Source: Pseudomonas salomonii (GTDB taxonomy: Bacteria; Pseudomonadota; Gammaproteobacteria; Pseudomonadales; Pseudomonadaceae). Taken from it: a stretch of DNA of 64,000 nucleotides. The notes beneath the pieces are model-generated. The model was not told where the DNA came from. It did not search any database and saw only the letters and a program-made list of their open reading frames with translations. The translations under genes were made by a program, and so were the position numbers. Of this stretch, positions 54,003-63,463 are shown in pieces. How positions within the stretch are numbered: position 1 is the stretch's first letter; every line of letters starts with the position of its first letter. The stretch spans positions 1-64,000 of the forward strand of contig NZ_FNOX01000001.1 in the NCBI RefSeq assembly GCF_900107155.1. The letters run 5' to 3'.

Positions 54003-56137
54003 GGCTTGGTCTTCAAGGGGGCGGTGAGGAGGGAAGGGCGGGGTACGCCGATGTGTTCATCTTTCACGACGGGCCGCATGGCAATAAACACTTCAGCTTC
54101 TTCACCCGGCTTGAGCCAGGCGCGCGGCCAGACAGTGACCGCCAGCGTTTGTGAGTTACTGCATTCTTTTTCATCGATGCGCACGTTGCGTTTGATCTGG
54201 TTGCGCAGGACTACCACCGCCACATTGAAGTGTGGGCCGGTGTACCACTGGCTGCGCTCGCTGTTGAGCGCCAACAGATCGCGCGTGGCGCACAGGGTGT
54301 TCAACTGCAGAGGCATTGGCCCTGCCTTGAAGCCGCCCGGCACTTCGCCGCTGACCAGGTGCGCCAGGGCGCTGGTGATATCGCTGCGGTTTATGGGCGG
54401 CTGATGGGCGGCTTGCCGGCGCGCCAGGGGTTTGAGGGCTGCCTGCAACTGGGCCTGGTCCTCCTGGGGCAAGTAACGCGAAGGGTCAGACTGGTCGCCG
54501 ATGACCCGTGGGGTGAGGATGAACAGCCGCTCGCGTCGACTGTTCTGTCGTTCTGTCGAGGAGAACAATGCCTTGCCCAGCAACGGAATATCGCCCAGCA
54601 GCGGCACCTTGCTTTTTTTGTCCTTGTTGTCTGTGACATGGAAGCCACCGACCACCAGTGAGCGCTTTTCCGCCATCACGGCCTGGGTACTGACCTTGCC
54701 GCGACGAACATCAAGGTCATTGGGCTCTGTGCGGGAGTCGTCGAAGTTACCGTCTTCAATATCCACCACCAAATGGATCTGGTGGCCACCACGGCTGGTG
54801 ATCACCCGTGGCACCACCTGAAAGCTGGTGCCGACGGTCACGGGTAAAATGCTTGGGTTGTCCCGCCCGGCCGTCAGGTACCGCGTACGGTTGAAGTCGA
54901 TGACCGCCGGCTGGTTTTCCAGGGTGAGCACCGAAGGGTTGGAGACCAGGGTTGCCAGCCCTCGGGCTTCCAGGGCTCGTATGTGCGCGTAGAAGCGCCC
55001 TGGGTTGCCAATCGACAACTGAGAGGTCGTGCCCGGCGCCACATTGACGCCGCCGCGCCAACGGCTGTTTTGAAAACCCCATTCAATCCCGAACTCTTGC
55101 AACTTTGTGCGTTCGATGTCGAGGATGATTGCGTCGATCTCCACCAGCTTGCGCGCAACGTCGAGTTGGGTGATCAACTCGCGGTACATCGTTTGGCGCT
55201 CAGGCAGGTCGTAGATCAGAATTGCGTTATTGCGCACGTCGGCTTCAACCCGGATTCGGCTGGTAGGGCGTGGGGCGCGGGGGCCAAGTGAGGCGCCCGT
55301 CGAAAGAGCATCTGAGTTCCCAGGGTTGGCGAACATCTGCTCCAGCAGCGGATTGTTCAGCCGCGGGACGTTAGGCGTTATCAGGCCTGGCTGTGAGGCC
55401 GTGCCGGCAGATTGGGTGGCGCTGGCGACTGCGGAGGAACGGGGCTCCAGCAACCCACGCAGCACGCTGGCCACCCCCGCGATGGTCAGCTTCTCCCCGC
55501 GATAATCAACGATGCGATCCGCCGCGTTGGCGTACTTGAGCGGGTACGTCAGTACGCTCTGTTTTTCATCCGGGGATCTGCGCTGGCTGCTGAATTGTTT
55601 GATCTGCTCGATATAGCGTTTAGGGCCGGAGACGAGTACGACGCCCTCATCCAGTAATTCACCCCAGCCAAATCGGCTGTCGAGCAGGCCGATATCGGTC
55701 AGGGCCTTTTTGAGGTCGGGGATCGATTCCGCCGAAACCTCCAGCCGTGCAGACTCTTGTTGATCCAGTGTGCTGATGTACAGGGTGTTGTTGTACAGAT
55801 ACCACTGGAAGCGGTGTTCGACTCCCAGCCTGTCGAGCATGGACTGGGGCGTGTTAGCGCGTATTTTGCCATTGACGACGCCCTCCAGCAGGCCTTCGAT
55901 TTGCAGTTGGGTGCCGAAGGTCTGGGCGAAGTCTTCAAGCACTTCGCGCACGGGCTTGTACTGGGTCTCATAGGCATATGCCGTGTTTCGCCATTCCGAG
56001 GGAATGGCGGCAAGGAGGCTTTGCAGAGGCATCAGCAGGCACGTCAAAACCACTGGAAGACGCCAACCGGCGTGTTTGAATCGCGCACAGGCCGAGCTGA
56101 TAGACAAGCGTAAACGCTTGTAAACGGGGTTGTTCAT
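53999..56137 (-). CDS. hrcC: HrcC (SctC), outer-membrane secretin
   Basis: This 712-residue secretin has a signal sequence with a long N-terminal positively charged part, ending LQSLLAAIPSEW. N-domains follow (YETQYKPVREVLEDFAQTFG). The C-terminal secretin core contains the beta-lip region GLATLVSNPSVLTLENQPAV and VPLLGDIPLLGKALFSS. It forms the outer-membrane ring. It is in the leftward hrpF operon. Confidence 0.95.
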   Translation of the reverse strand: MNNPVYKRLRLSISSACARFKHAGWRLPVVLTCLLMPLQSLLAAIPSEWRNTAYAYETQYKPVREVLEDFAQTFGTQLQIEGLLEGVVNGKIRANTPQSMLDRLGVEHRFQWYLYNNTLYISTLDQQESARLEVSAESIPDLKKALTDIGLLDSRFGWGELLDEGVVLVSGPKRYIEQIKQFSSQRRSPDEKQSVLTYPLKYANAADRIVDYRGEKLTIAGVASVLRGLLEPRSSAVASATQSAGTASQPGLITPNVPRLNNPLLEQMFANPGNSDALSTGASLGPRAPRPTSRIRVEADVRNNAILIYDLPERQTMYRELITQLDVARKLVEIDAIILDIERTKLQEFGIEWGFQNSRWRGGVNVAPGTTSQLSIGNPGRFYAHIRALEARGLATLVSNPSVLTLENQPAVIDFNRTRYLTAGRDNPSILPVTVGTSFQVVPRVITSRGGHQIHLVVDIEDGNFDDSRTEPNDLDVRRGKVSTQAVMAEKRSLVVGGFHVTDNKDKKSKVPLLGDIPLLGKALFSSTERQNSRRERLFILTPRVIGDQSDPSRYLPQEDQAQLQAALKPLARRQAAHQPPINRSDITSALAHLVSGEVPGGFKAGPMPLQLNTLCATRDLLALNSERSQWYTGPHFNVAVVVLRNQIKRNVRIDEKECSNSQTLAVTVWPRAWLKPGEEAEVFIAMRPVVKDEHIGVPRPSLLTAPLKTKP

Positions 56138-56151
56138 ACAGGGTTCTCTAG

Positions 56152-56562
56152 TTAATAAAACTGCGCACGCAGCGGAGTGGGCCCAAGCCTTGGGGGCGTT
56201 CCGGCCAGCCGCTTGGCCGTGGAACGCCAGGTGTCGCGCTGATTGAGGAGGGATTCGAGTTGGTTAAAAAGAGCCGCCTGATTGGCTTCTTGCCAGACGC
56301 ATTGAAGTAGCCAGAGCTGCCCAGTGGAGGGCTCGACCGAAAGCGCTCCCTGAAAATGCGCAAGGCTTGCCCCTCCCAGTCGTAGCCATGTTTCCATTGC
56401 TGATTGAGTGGGCGGTGGCTGATGGGTAAGTTGAGCGCATAGCAAAAAACACTGAGGGTAACGACGCAGGGTTATGGCGTCGTCGCCCTCCAGCAGTGTG
56501 ATGTCTTGCTCTGTCCCCATCAGCCACTGAGTGAGCTGCGCGGTGAAACTCTCAGGTCCCAT
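56152..56562 (-). CDS. hrpG: HrpG, chaperone-like regulator
   Basis: This 136-residue protein (start MGPESFTAQLTQWL) has the size and shape of type III chaperone-like proteins, with LWLLQCVWQEANQAALFNQL late in the chain. In P. syringae HrpG binds HrpV and so relieves inhibition of HrpS. It overlaps the hrpF stop by 11 bp and precedes hrcC. Confidence 0.87.
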   Translation of the reverse strand: MGPESFTAQLTQWLMGTEQDITLLEGDDAITLRRYPQCFLLCAQLTHQPPPTQSAMETWLRLGGASLAHFQGALSVEPSTGQLWLLQCVWQEANQAALFNQLESLLNQRDTWRSTAKRLAGTPPRLGPTPLRAQFY

Positions 56563-56785
56563 TGAAAATGATTTTTCCCATCTCGGCCCGATGACCGAGA
56601 ACCGCTCCGGCGGCCGTTGTCTGTAGCATCAAGTCTTGTTTGAGCCTCAAGTGCTCACCCATCAGCGATGAAAACTCTTTCGAAGATAATTCGTCAGGCA
56701 CGTCCTGACCGAGCTGTTCGAACTGCCGGTTGTTTTTGCTTAAATCCCTGAAGATTTGCCCGCCCTCGCGTGCGTCGAGTTTCAT
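56552..56785 (-). CDS. hrpF: HrpF, small type III secretion protein
   Basis: This 77-residue helical protein starts MKLDAREGGQIFRDLSKN. It matches HrpF of P. syringae in length and place, first in the hrpC-type operon. Its role is not firmly known; it may be secreted or act with HrpG. The ATG at 56785 has ggag eight bases upstream, and a hrp box lies 30 bp further. The longer frame to 56935 passes through that hrp box and is not used. Confidence 0.86.
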   Translation of the reverse strand: MKLDAREGGQIFRDLSKNNRQFEQLGQDVPDELSSKEFSSLMGEHLRLKQDLMLQTTAAGAVLGHRAEMGKIIFNGT

Positions 56786-56814
56786 ATGCTGATCTCCGTT
56801 GAACGTGTAATTTT

Positions 56815-56842
56815 TATGTGGTTTGCACTTGGGATCCGTTCC
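56815..56842 (-). promoter_or_regulatory. hrp box upstream of hrpF
   Basis: The minus strand reads ggaacg, 15 bases, then ccacata. One base differs from the GGAACC part of the HrpL consensus. It lies 30 bp before hrpF and should start the hrpF-hrpG-hrcC-hrpT-hrpV operon. Confidence 0.85.
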
Positions 56843-56891
56843 ACGATTTTTTAAATATCCGGTAAAAAAATGCAGCAGGTCGGTGGCGCGT

Positions 56892-57485
56892 TCATTCCTC
56901 AGAAGCAAAGTCCGAGTGAGGCACCAACAGCGCATTGATCGAAGATGCCCAGTCGATACGGAAGCTGCCTTCCTCCGCCTCCAGGATCAGCACCTGTGGC
57001 TCAATGGACTCGTCACACTGCAGGCGCCAGGGCGCCTCGGTATGTTGAGCCAGCCAATGCTCTACATCGGCCTGATCCTGTGGGTTGCATACCAACTTTG
57101 CGCGGATCGCCGGGGCCTGGGCTACGAGCATTTGCTTGAGCATGGCTGACACCCGCTGCGTCGTCGTAGTGTCCTCGAGCAAACTGCGAATTGCGCTGTG
57201 GGTGACTGATGTGGCGATGCGTTCGATGTTGTCGAGGATCGCCTGCTGTTGCGCGTGCCACAGGTGCAATTGGCGATTGGCGCGTTGCCAGAACTCATGT
57301 TGTGCCTGCAGCAGCAATTGGTCGCGTTGCAAATGGGTCTGGCGCAGGATTTCATCGGCCTGATCCCGGGCACTGTTTAACAATTCGGTATCGCGTGCGC
57401 AGTCCGCCAAAGTTTCCAAAGGAATCAACGAACGGGTTTGTGAAGAAAGCGGCTTGCGTAGCTCAATCGTGCGTTTGCACAGCAT
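56892..57485 (-). CDS. hrpE: HrpE (SctL), ATPase stator
   Basis: This 197-residue protein starts MLCKRTIELRKPL and has a long helical N-terminal half (LLLQAQHEFWQRANRQLHLW) and a compact C-terminal domain. This fits SctL/FliH-type stators that hold the HrcN ATPase. The ATG at 57485 overlaps hrpD by 23 bp; the longer frame lies within hrpD. It is the last gene of the hrpA operon. Confidence 0.88.
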   Translation of the reverse strand: MLCKRTIELRKPLSSQTRSLIPLETLADCARDTELLNSARDQADEILRQTHLQRDQLLLQAQHEFWQRANRQLHLWHAQQQAILDNIERIATSVTHSAIRSLLEDTTTTQRVSAMLKQMLVAQAPAIRAKLVCNPQDQADVEHWLAQHTEAPWRLQCDESIEPQVLILEAEEGSFRIDWASSINALLVPHSDFASEE

Positions 57486-58056
57486 CGTCCTGGGACTCCT
57501 CTGCAAAGGAAAACACCGGCTCATTGTGTGACGCACCGGTGCGCCATATAGCGGCCTTCCAAATAGTTTCGAGCTTGTCGTGGGTATCACCCAGTTGAGG
57601 GGTCTGCTCAAGGGCGAGCACCCGGTGGCGGTCAAAGCTCAAACGCAGCCGCTGCCATACGGAGGGTTCTACCCAGGCGCGTAAATAGTGCAGGGGGTCT
57701 TCCGTGCTGATTTGCAGGGTGTTGGGCATCAGTGCCTTTGAAAGGCGTACGCACCAGAGTTGCAGGTCCTGGCTCAATGGCGTGGGGGTCTTGATCTGGT
57801 AAACACCGCCGACCAGCGCGAGGATGAGATCTCTGCGTTGCGCAGGTTCAAGTACCAGCTGCAACAGTGCTGCAGACGGTTCGACAGGCAGACATGGGTC
57901 AATTCCCAATGACGTTGCCATTGCCGCATGCTGGCTCTGGCAGAGTGTTTTCGAATAGGGCAATGAAGGGGTGAAGGGCGGCCAATCGTGCGGCGAGTCG
58001 AGCCAGGGGCAGGCCCACCACTTGGCCCAGGTGAGGCTGTCATGCGTCATTTGCAT
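57463..58056 (-). CDS. hrpD: HrpD (SctK-like), sorting-platform accessory protein
   Basis: This 197-residue protein is at the HrpD position between hrcJ and hrpE. It is rich in Trp and Leu near the start (WAKWWACPWLDSPHDW). It is the probable SctK equivalent, which links the cytoplasmic platform to the inner ring. Start is ATG 58056 or 58050; both overlap the end of hrcJ. Confidence 0.85.
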   Translation of the reverse strand: MQMTHDSLTWAKWWACPWLDSPHDWPPFTPSLPYSKTLCQSQHAAMATSLGIDPCLPVEPSAALLQLVLEPAQRRDLILALVGGVYQIKTPTPLSQDLQLWCVRLSKALMPNTLQISTEDPLHYLRAWVEPSVWQRLRLSFDRHRVLALEQTPQLGDTHDKLETIWKAAIWRTGASHNEPVFSFAEESQDDAVQTHD

Positions 58057-58819
58057 TCGGCTCGGCTTGTTGGGCAGCGCGCACCTTTTTCAGCCAGAAC
58101 ACCGCAGCTGCGCACCCCGCTATCAGGACAATAACGAATAATGTAAGCAGGGTGTGCCAAAAAGCGAGATCACCCGACTTAATCAGAAATGGCCCGAAGT
58201 AGGCGAGTTGCTGCTTCTCCTTATAGGCGGTAGCCGGTACGAAGATCACGGTCAATTTTTGCGAGTTTGCAAGGGCCGTTGTCATGCCCGGTATGCTACT
58301 GGCGACCATCCGCCGAATGCGCGGCAGCAGGCTGTCAGGTTCCAGCCGTGGATCATGCTTGATGAAGACCGATGCCGAGGCCGGTTGTACCGGCTCTCCC
58401 GGTGCGACCCGCTCAGGCAATACCACGTGTACCCTGGCCACGAGAACCCCGTCGATATTGGACAAGGTCGCTTCCAGCTCCTGGGATAACGCATAGATAT
58501 AGCGGGCACGTTCCTCAAGTGGTGTAGAAATGACACCTTCCTTGCGAAAGACGTCGCCCAACGTGGACCGTGCAGTCTTTGGCAACCCGGCGGCCGCAAG
58601 CGTGTGGACGGCGGCAGCAATATCTGCTGTGCGCACGCGAACGACCACGCCGTCTTTCTCCAGCTGTTTTTGTGCCCGAATGTGCTTGTCTGCCAATTCA
58701 GCGATCACCTCATTGGCTTCCTGCTCGGATAACTTGCGGTGCAGTTCGACGCTTTCACCGCATCCGCTCAGCACCGATAAGAGGGTGAGCCATAAGAGAA
58801 TAAAGCGGCAGCGGCGCAT
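58040..58819 (-). CDS. hrcJ: HrcJ (SctJ), inner-ring lipoprotein
   Basis: This 259-residue lipoprotein has a signal ending LSGC (Cys20). The YscJ/FliF-type periplasmic domains contain ELHRKLSEQEANEVIAEL, VFRKEGVISTPLEERARYIY and VHVVLPERVAPGEP. A C-terminal transmembrane segment (TLLTLFVIVLIAGCAAAVFW) completes it. It builds the inner-membrane ring together with HrpQ. Confidence 0.95.
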   Translation of the reverse strand: MRRCRFILLWLTLLSVLSGCGESVELHRKLSEQEANEVIAELADKHIRAQKQLEKDGVVVRVRTADIAAAVHTLAAAGLPKTARSTLGDVFRKEGVISTPLEERARYIYALSQELEATLSNIDGVLVARVHVVLPERVAPGEPVQPASASVFIKHDPRLEPDSLLPRIRRMVASSIPGMTTALANSQKLTVIFVPATAYKEKQQLAYFGPFLIKSGDLAFWHTLLTLFVIVLIAGCAAAVFWLKKVRAAQQAEPNANDA

Positions 58820-58826
58820 GGTTTAC

Positions 58827-59192
58827 CTATTGCAGGTTAGTGGCTTTCTCAACGAACGAAGCGCAGTGTTTTATGACCTTGACGCCGATGTTGAGGATTT
58901 CTTTTGATTCAATAATGGTCTGTGTGGCATTCGCAATTTTCAGCTCGTTATGGGTCTTGGAATATTCACGCAGCAGCTTGGGGATTTTTTCGTTGTTGGA
59001 TTTCAACCGCTCTGATTGGTCCACCAGCGACCGACTGTTTCCTGGGGTGGGGGGAACCGACGGGTAAGTGATGTTCTGCTCCAGTGCCGCGTTGAAGAAA
59101 TGCGCGTCGTGGGCACTATCGATGCTTCTTTCGGCGGGAACCCCAGGGGCACCTGAATAGATTTCCCGCTCTTTTCCAAGCGTTGTGCGCAT
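58827..59192 (-). CDS. hrpB: HrpB (SctI), inner rod protein
   Basis: This 121-residue protein begins MRTTLGKEREIYSG. It is helical at its C-terminus (IPKLLREYSKTHNELKIANA onward), like the SctI rods below the needle or pilus. The place between hrpA and hrcJ matches P. syringae. A ggag six bases upstream favours the ATG at 59192 over one at 59198. Confidence 0.86.
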   Translation of the reverse strand: MRTTLGKEREIYSGAPGVPAERSIDSAHDAHFFNAALEQNITYPSVPPTPGNSRSLVDQSERLKSNNEKIPKLLREYSKTHNELKIANATQTIIESKEILNIGVKVIKHCASFVEKATNLQ

Positions 59193-59217
59193 ATACATCT
59201 CCCTCAGAAAAATAGGG

Positions 59218-59251
59218 AGGCTTTCTCGAGTTAATAAACAGGAGAAAGCCT
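59218..59251 (-). terminator. Stem-loop between hrpA and hrpB, possible attenuator
   Basis: In the leftward transcript a perfect ten-base stem aggctttctc/gagaaagcct with a 14-base loop starts seven bases after the hrpA stop and is followed by a short T-run (atttttct). It could end part of the transcripts or protect the 3' end of hrpA mRNA. Either would give more pilin than basal-body protein. Confidence 0.6.
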
Positions 59252-59258
59252 GTGCTAC

Positions 59259-59426
59259 TTATTGTACTTTGTTAATTATCTGGCCCCACTTACTGGCAAT
59301 CGAGGCGTCTTTATCCAGCTTTGCCATTTCCAGCGTTTCTTTGTTTTTTTCCTCAGTCAGGGCTTTCATTTGACCAAAAAGCTCTTTGCTGCTCATGCCG
59401 CCACCGCCGCCGATTGGAGAACTCAT
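59259..59426 (-). CDS. hrpA: HrpA-like pilin candidate (SctF), 55 residues
   Basis: This short gene encodes 55 residues: MSSPIGGGGGMSSKELFG, then a helical part (TEEKNKETLEMAKLDKDA) ending SIASKWGQIINKVQ. It is the first gene after a hrp box at 59522-59550 and lies directly upstream of hrpB, exactly where P. syringae has the hrpA pilin gene. A glycine-rich, small-residue N-terminus and helical C-terminus fit T3SS needle or pilus subunits, but P. syringae HrpA is about 108-113 residues and I see no clear sequence identity. It could instead be another small secreted protein. Confidence 0.68.
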   Translation of the reverse strand: MSSPIGGGGGMSSKELFGQMKALTEEKNKETLEMAKLDKDASIASKWGQIINKVQ

Positions 59427-59521
59427 ACTTTCACCTTTGGTTTCATAAGTTGGTAGGTATTTGCAATAAGCCTTTCGATTAATCGTGCTACATCATTATT
59501 CGATAATCGACGCTCGTACAC

Positions 59522-59550
59522 TAAGTGGCGAAGCCTGTGGAAACAGTTCC
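59522..59550 (-). promoter_or_regulatory. hrp box upstream of hrpA
   Basis: The minus strand reads ggaact, 16 bases, then ccactta, an excellent HrpL promoter. It is 96 bp before the hrpA-like start, leaving a long leader. It should drive hrpA-hrpB-hrcJ-hrpD-hrpE. Confidence 0.92.
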
Positions 59551-59588
59551 AACGGCTGATGGTTACTTGTTTCAATGTGTTTCATGGC

Positions 59589-60533
59589 TTACTGGGCTCC
59601 CTGAAACGGTGCGCATGCATTGAGTGCAACACCCAGCTGCTTCATTCGATAATAGAGGGTGCGTTTGGCAACCCCCAACTCCGACGCTACACAATCCACG
59701 CTGTAAGTGTGACGATGTAGAGACTCTTCAATGAGTGTTTTCTCAATACGCTGCAGACGGTCTTTCAGGCTCAGTTCCAAAGGTTGGCCAGTCGATGCCG
59801 ATAAAGGCGGTAGCCCAAGGACAAAACGCTTGGCCGTGGAGCGTAGCTCGCGGACATTGCCCCGCCACGGATGGCACAGCAACTGCTGGAGCAGTTCGCT
59901 GGTGGGGTGAGGGACTGTGCAGTTGAAGTGCTCTGCCTCTTGTTTAATCATCTCCAGAAACAACGGTACGATGCGCTCACGTCTGTCACGCAGCGGTGGC
60001 AGCTTGATGTTGATCACGTTCAGGCGAAAATACAGGTCCCGCCTGAAGCTGCCTTGCTCAACCATGTCATGCAGCGATTGTTGAGCGGACGCGATGACGC
60101 GCATGTCGACCGGGATGAAGCGTGTTGAGCCGAGCCGTTCAACGCCGCGTGATTCGAGCATTCGCAATAGCTTGGCTTGAAGCGAAAGCGGCATGCTGTC
60201 GATTTCATCCAAATACAACGTACCCAGGTGAGCCGCTTCGATAAACCCTGCGCGTGACTGCACAGCCCCGGTATAAGCACCACTGTTAACGCCGAACAAT
60301 TGGCTTTCGGCGAGGCTTTCCGGGATGGCGGCGCAATTGACAGCAACAAAGTTGCCTCGACGGCCTGACAGGCGATGCACGCGTTGTGCCAGGGTATCTT
60401 TGCCGGTGCCGGTTTCCCCGAGCAACAAGATGTCAACATTAAGTGTCGCTGTGCTATTGATCGTATTTTCAATGTCCGAGCCATCAATGAATGGCGTATC
60501 GGTTTCGCGTTCTTCGTGATCGGCGGCCGACAT
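59589..60533 (-). CDS. rspR: HrpS/RspR-type sigma-54 enhancer-binding activator
   Basis: This 314-residue AAA+ activator has a Walker A GETGTGKD (39-46), the sigma-54 contact loop GAYTGA (85-90), a Walker B LYLDEID around residue 109 and a C-terminal Fis-like helix-turn-helix (DCVASELGVAKRTLYYRMKQ). It lacks any N-terminal receiver domain, as do HrpR and HrpS. P. syringae uses an HrpR-HrpS pair; only one gene is present here, resembling the single activator called RspR in P. fluorescens. It should activate hrpL. Confidence 0.92.
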   Translation of the reverse strand: MSAADHEERETDTPFIDGSDIENTINSTATLNVDILLLGETGTGKDTLAQRVHRLSGRRGNFVAVNCAAIPESLAESQLFGVNSGAYTGAVQSRAGFIEAAHLGTLYLDEIDSMPLSLQAKLLRMLESRGVERLGSTRFIPVDMRVIASAQQSLHDMVEQGSFRRDLYFRLNVINIKLPPLRDRRERIVPLFLEMIKQEAEHFNCTVPHPTSELLQQLLCHPWRGNVRELRSTAKRFVLGLPPLSASTGQPLELSLKDRLQRIEKTLIEESLHRHTYSVDCVASELGVAKRTLYYRMKQLGVALNACAPFQGAQ

Positions 60534-60794
60534 CGGATGGGTGCTCCACTCTCGTGATTATTTACGATTAAAAGGCTGTTATTCAGAACGTACTTGGGCA
60601 GAGCGTAAAGTATAAGATTTCTCGTCGAGTATGCAGGTAAGAGTAAGCCAGGCATGCGTAGGAAAAGTCATTAACTTGTCGCTTAACATCATTCGAAACG
60701 GTTGAGCTGCTGTTTGCGCAATAAATAGGAAATATCTTAAGTTTTCACATAAACAACAAAATGGTAATTACCGACGGGCAAACAACCGCCCACA
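60534..60794. other. Gap upstream of rspR
   Basis: Within the 316-bp gap between rspR and ychF this part is AT-rich and has no credible gene. It should hold the rspR promoter. I see no hrp box, no sigma-54 GG-N10-GC promoter and no obvious repeat of the tRNA-Met sequence. Confidence 0.5.
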
Positions 60795-60823
60795 AAAAAG
60801 CCGACGCAGTGCATCGGCTTTTT
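60795..60823. terminator. Terminator after ychF
   Basis: A stem aaaaagccga/tcggcttttt with a nine-base loop lies 27 bp past the ychF stop. On the minus strand it ends in a T-run. It closes the prs-rplY-pth-ychF group and isolates it from the type III cluster. Confidence 0.88.
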
Positions 60824-60849
60824 GTTTGCGGCAAAACCGCAGATGGCGC

Positions 60850-61950
<1,101 letters not shown>

Positions 61951-61971
61951 GGTGTTTCCCCTCGGTAAGAG

Positions 61972-62556
61972 TCAGGCCTTCTGGCTGTGCAGGTTTTTCA
62001 TCGCGCGGTTCCATTCACCGGCGAAGATATCCGGCAGCACGCCGAGGGCAAAGTCGATGCTGGCATCGAGTTTTTCCTGTTCGGCGCGTGGCGCACGACC
62101 CAGGACGAAATTTGAAACCATACTGGCAACGCCTGGGTGGCCAATGCCGAGCCGCAGACGGTAAAAATTATTCTGATTACCCAACTGCGCGATGATGTCG
62201 CGCAGGCCGTTGTGCCCGCCATGCCCGCCGCCGAGCTTGAGCTTGGCAACACCGGGTGGCAGGTCCAGTTCGTCATGGGCCACCAGGATTTCTTCGGGTT
62301 TGATCCGGAAGAAGCCCGCAAGCGCCGCGACAGCCTGGCCGCTGCGGTTCATGTAGGTGGTGGGAATCAGCAGACGAACATCCTGACCCTGGTGCGAGAA
62401 GCGCCCGGTCAGGCCAAAATACTTGCGATCGGCCACAAGGTTCACACCTTGCGCGTGGGCGATGCGCTCAACAAAAAGGGCCCCCGCGTTATGCCGGGTC
62501 TGTTCGTATTCGGCGCCTGGATTTCCCAGGCCAACGATCAGTTTAATGGCAGTCAC
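61972..62556 (-). CDS. pth: Peptidyl-tRNA hydrolase
   Basis: This 194-residue enzyme recycles peptidyl-tRNAs. Visible marks are [19 protein letters not shown] at the N-terminus with the catalytic His22, then [10 protein letters not shown] and [20 protein letters not shown]. The GTG start at 62556 gives the same length as E. coli Pth; longer frames have no support. Confidence 0.96.
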   Translation of the reverse strand: MTAIKLIVGLGNPGAEYEQTRHNAGALFVERIAHAQGVNLVADRKYFGLTGRFSHQGQDVRLLIPTTYMNRSGQAVAALAGFFRIKPEEILVAHDELDLPPGVAKLKLGGGHGGHNGLRDIIAQLGNQNNFYRLRLGIGHPGVASMVSNFVLGRAPRAEQEKLDASIDFALGVLPDIFAGEWNRAMKNLHSQKA

Positions 62557-62724
62557 GACAGGGGCCCTTCCTTTGGAGTTGTGGGTAACATCGCCGACAC
62601 CTGCGTGCGGCGAAAGTGGACAACAAAAGATCATTTACTCAAGAGTAAACGCCGCGTTATCGCCCGCTTTCTCGCTACGTTCCGGTCCGCGATGTTTCCT
62701 CAAGCTCCGGCAATACAGAGTGAA

Positions 62725-63324
62725 TTACTCTGCAGCGCCTTCTTCAGCTTCTGGTGCAACGCGTGGAGCGTGAACGTTTGCAACAGCTTTGTCATCACCG
62801 TGAGCCAGTGCAACAAACTCAACGCCTTTAGGGGCTTTGAGGTCGGACAGGTGGATGATGGCGCCGATTTCCAGAGCCGACAGGTCGACTTCGATGAACT
62901 CAGGCAGGTCTTTCGGCAGGCAAGTCACTTCGATTTCGTTCAGGACGTGCGAGACTTCGCCGCCTTTCTTGACCGGAGCTTCTTCGCCAACGAAGTGAAC
63001 TGGAACGATAGCGGTCAGTTTCTGACCGGCAATAACGCGTACAAAGTCAGCGTGCAGCACGTGGCCTTTGGCCGGGTGACGTTGCAGAGCCTTGATGATC
63101 ACGTTTTGCTTTTTGCCGCCAACGTTCAGTTCGATAACGTGGCTGTAAGCAGCATCGTTTTCGAGCAGTTTGGCGATTTCTTTGGCCAGCATGCTGATGG
63201 ATTCAGGGGCTTTGTCGCCACCGTAAACTACAGCTGGAACCAGGCTCGCGAGACGACGCAGGCGGCGGCTCGCACCTTTCCCCAGGTCGGAACGCGCTTC
63301 AGCATTCAGAGTAAAATCGTTCAT
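62725..63324 (-). CDS. rplY: Ribosomal protein L25 (general stress protein Ctc)
   Basis: This 199-residue two-domain L25/CTC protein binds 5S rRNA. The N-terminal L25 domain starts [20 protein letters not shown] and includes [20 protein letters not shown]. The C-terminal domain follows and ends in an alanine- and glutamate-rich tail. Start at ATG 63324. It lies between prs and pth as usual in pseudomonads. Confidence 0.95.
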   Translation of the reverse strand: MNDFTLNAEARSDLGKGASRRLRRLASLVPAVVYGGDKAPESISMLAKEIAKLLENDAAYSHVIELNVGGKKQNVIIKALQRHPAKGHVLHADFVRVIAGQKLTAIVPVHFVGEEAPVKKGGEVSHVLNEIEVTCLPKDLPEFIEVDLSALEIGAIIHLSDLKAPKGVEFVALAHGDDKAVANVHAPRVAPEAEEGAAE

Positions 63325-63389
63325 GTTGTATCTCCAAAATAACCACATTCGCCCCAGCGTTTGCGACCAGCGCTAAAGGCGATATGGGC

Positions 63390-63426
63390 AAAAAAGCCCC
63401 GCCCCAACAGAATGCTGGGGCGGGGC
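63390..63426 (-). terminator. Terminator between prs and rplY
   Basis: A ten-base GC stem (gccccgcccc/ggggcggggc) extended by one A-T pair precedes a run of six T residues on the minus strand. It should end most prs transcripts, with rplY made from read-through or its own promoter. Confidence 0.9.
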
Positions 63427-63463
63427 GCTTTTCGTCAGTGGGATGTTTCGTAAGGTTTGACCC

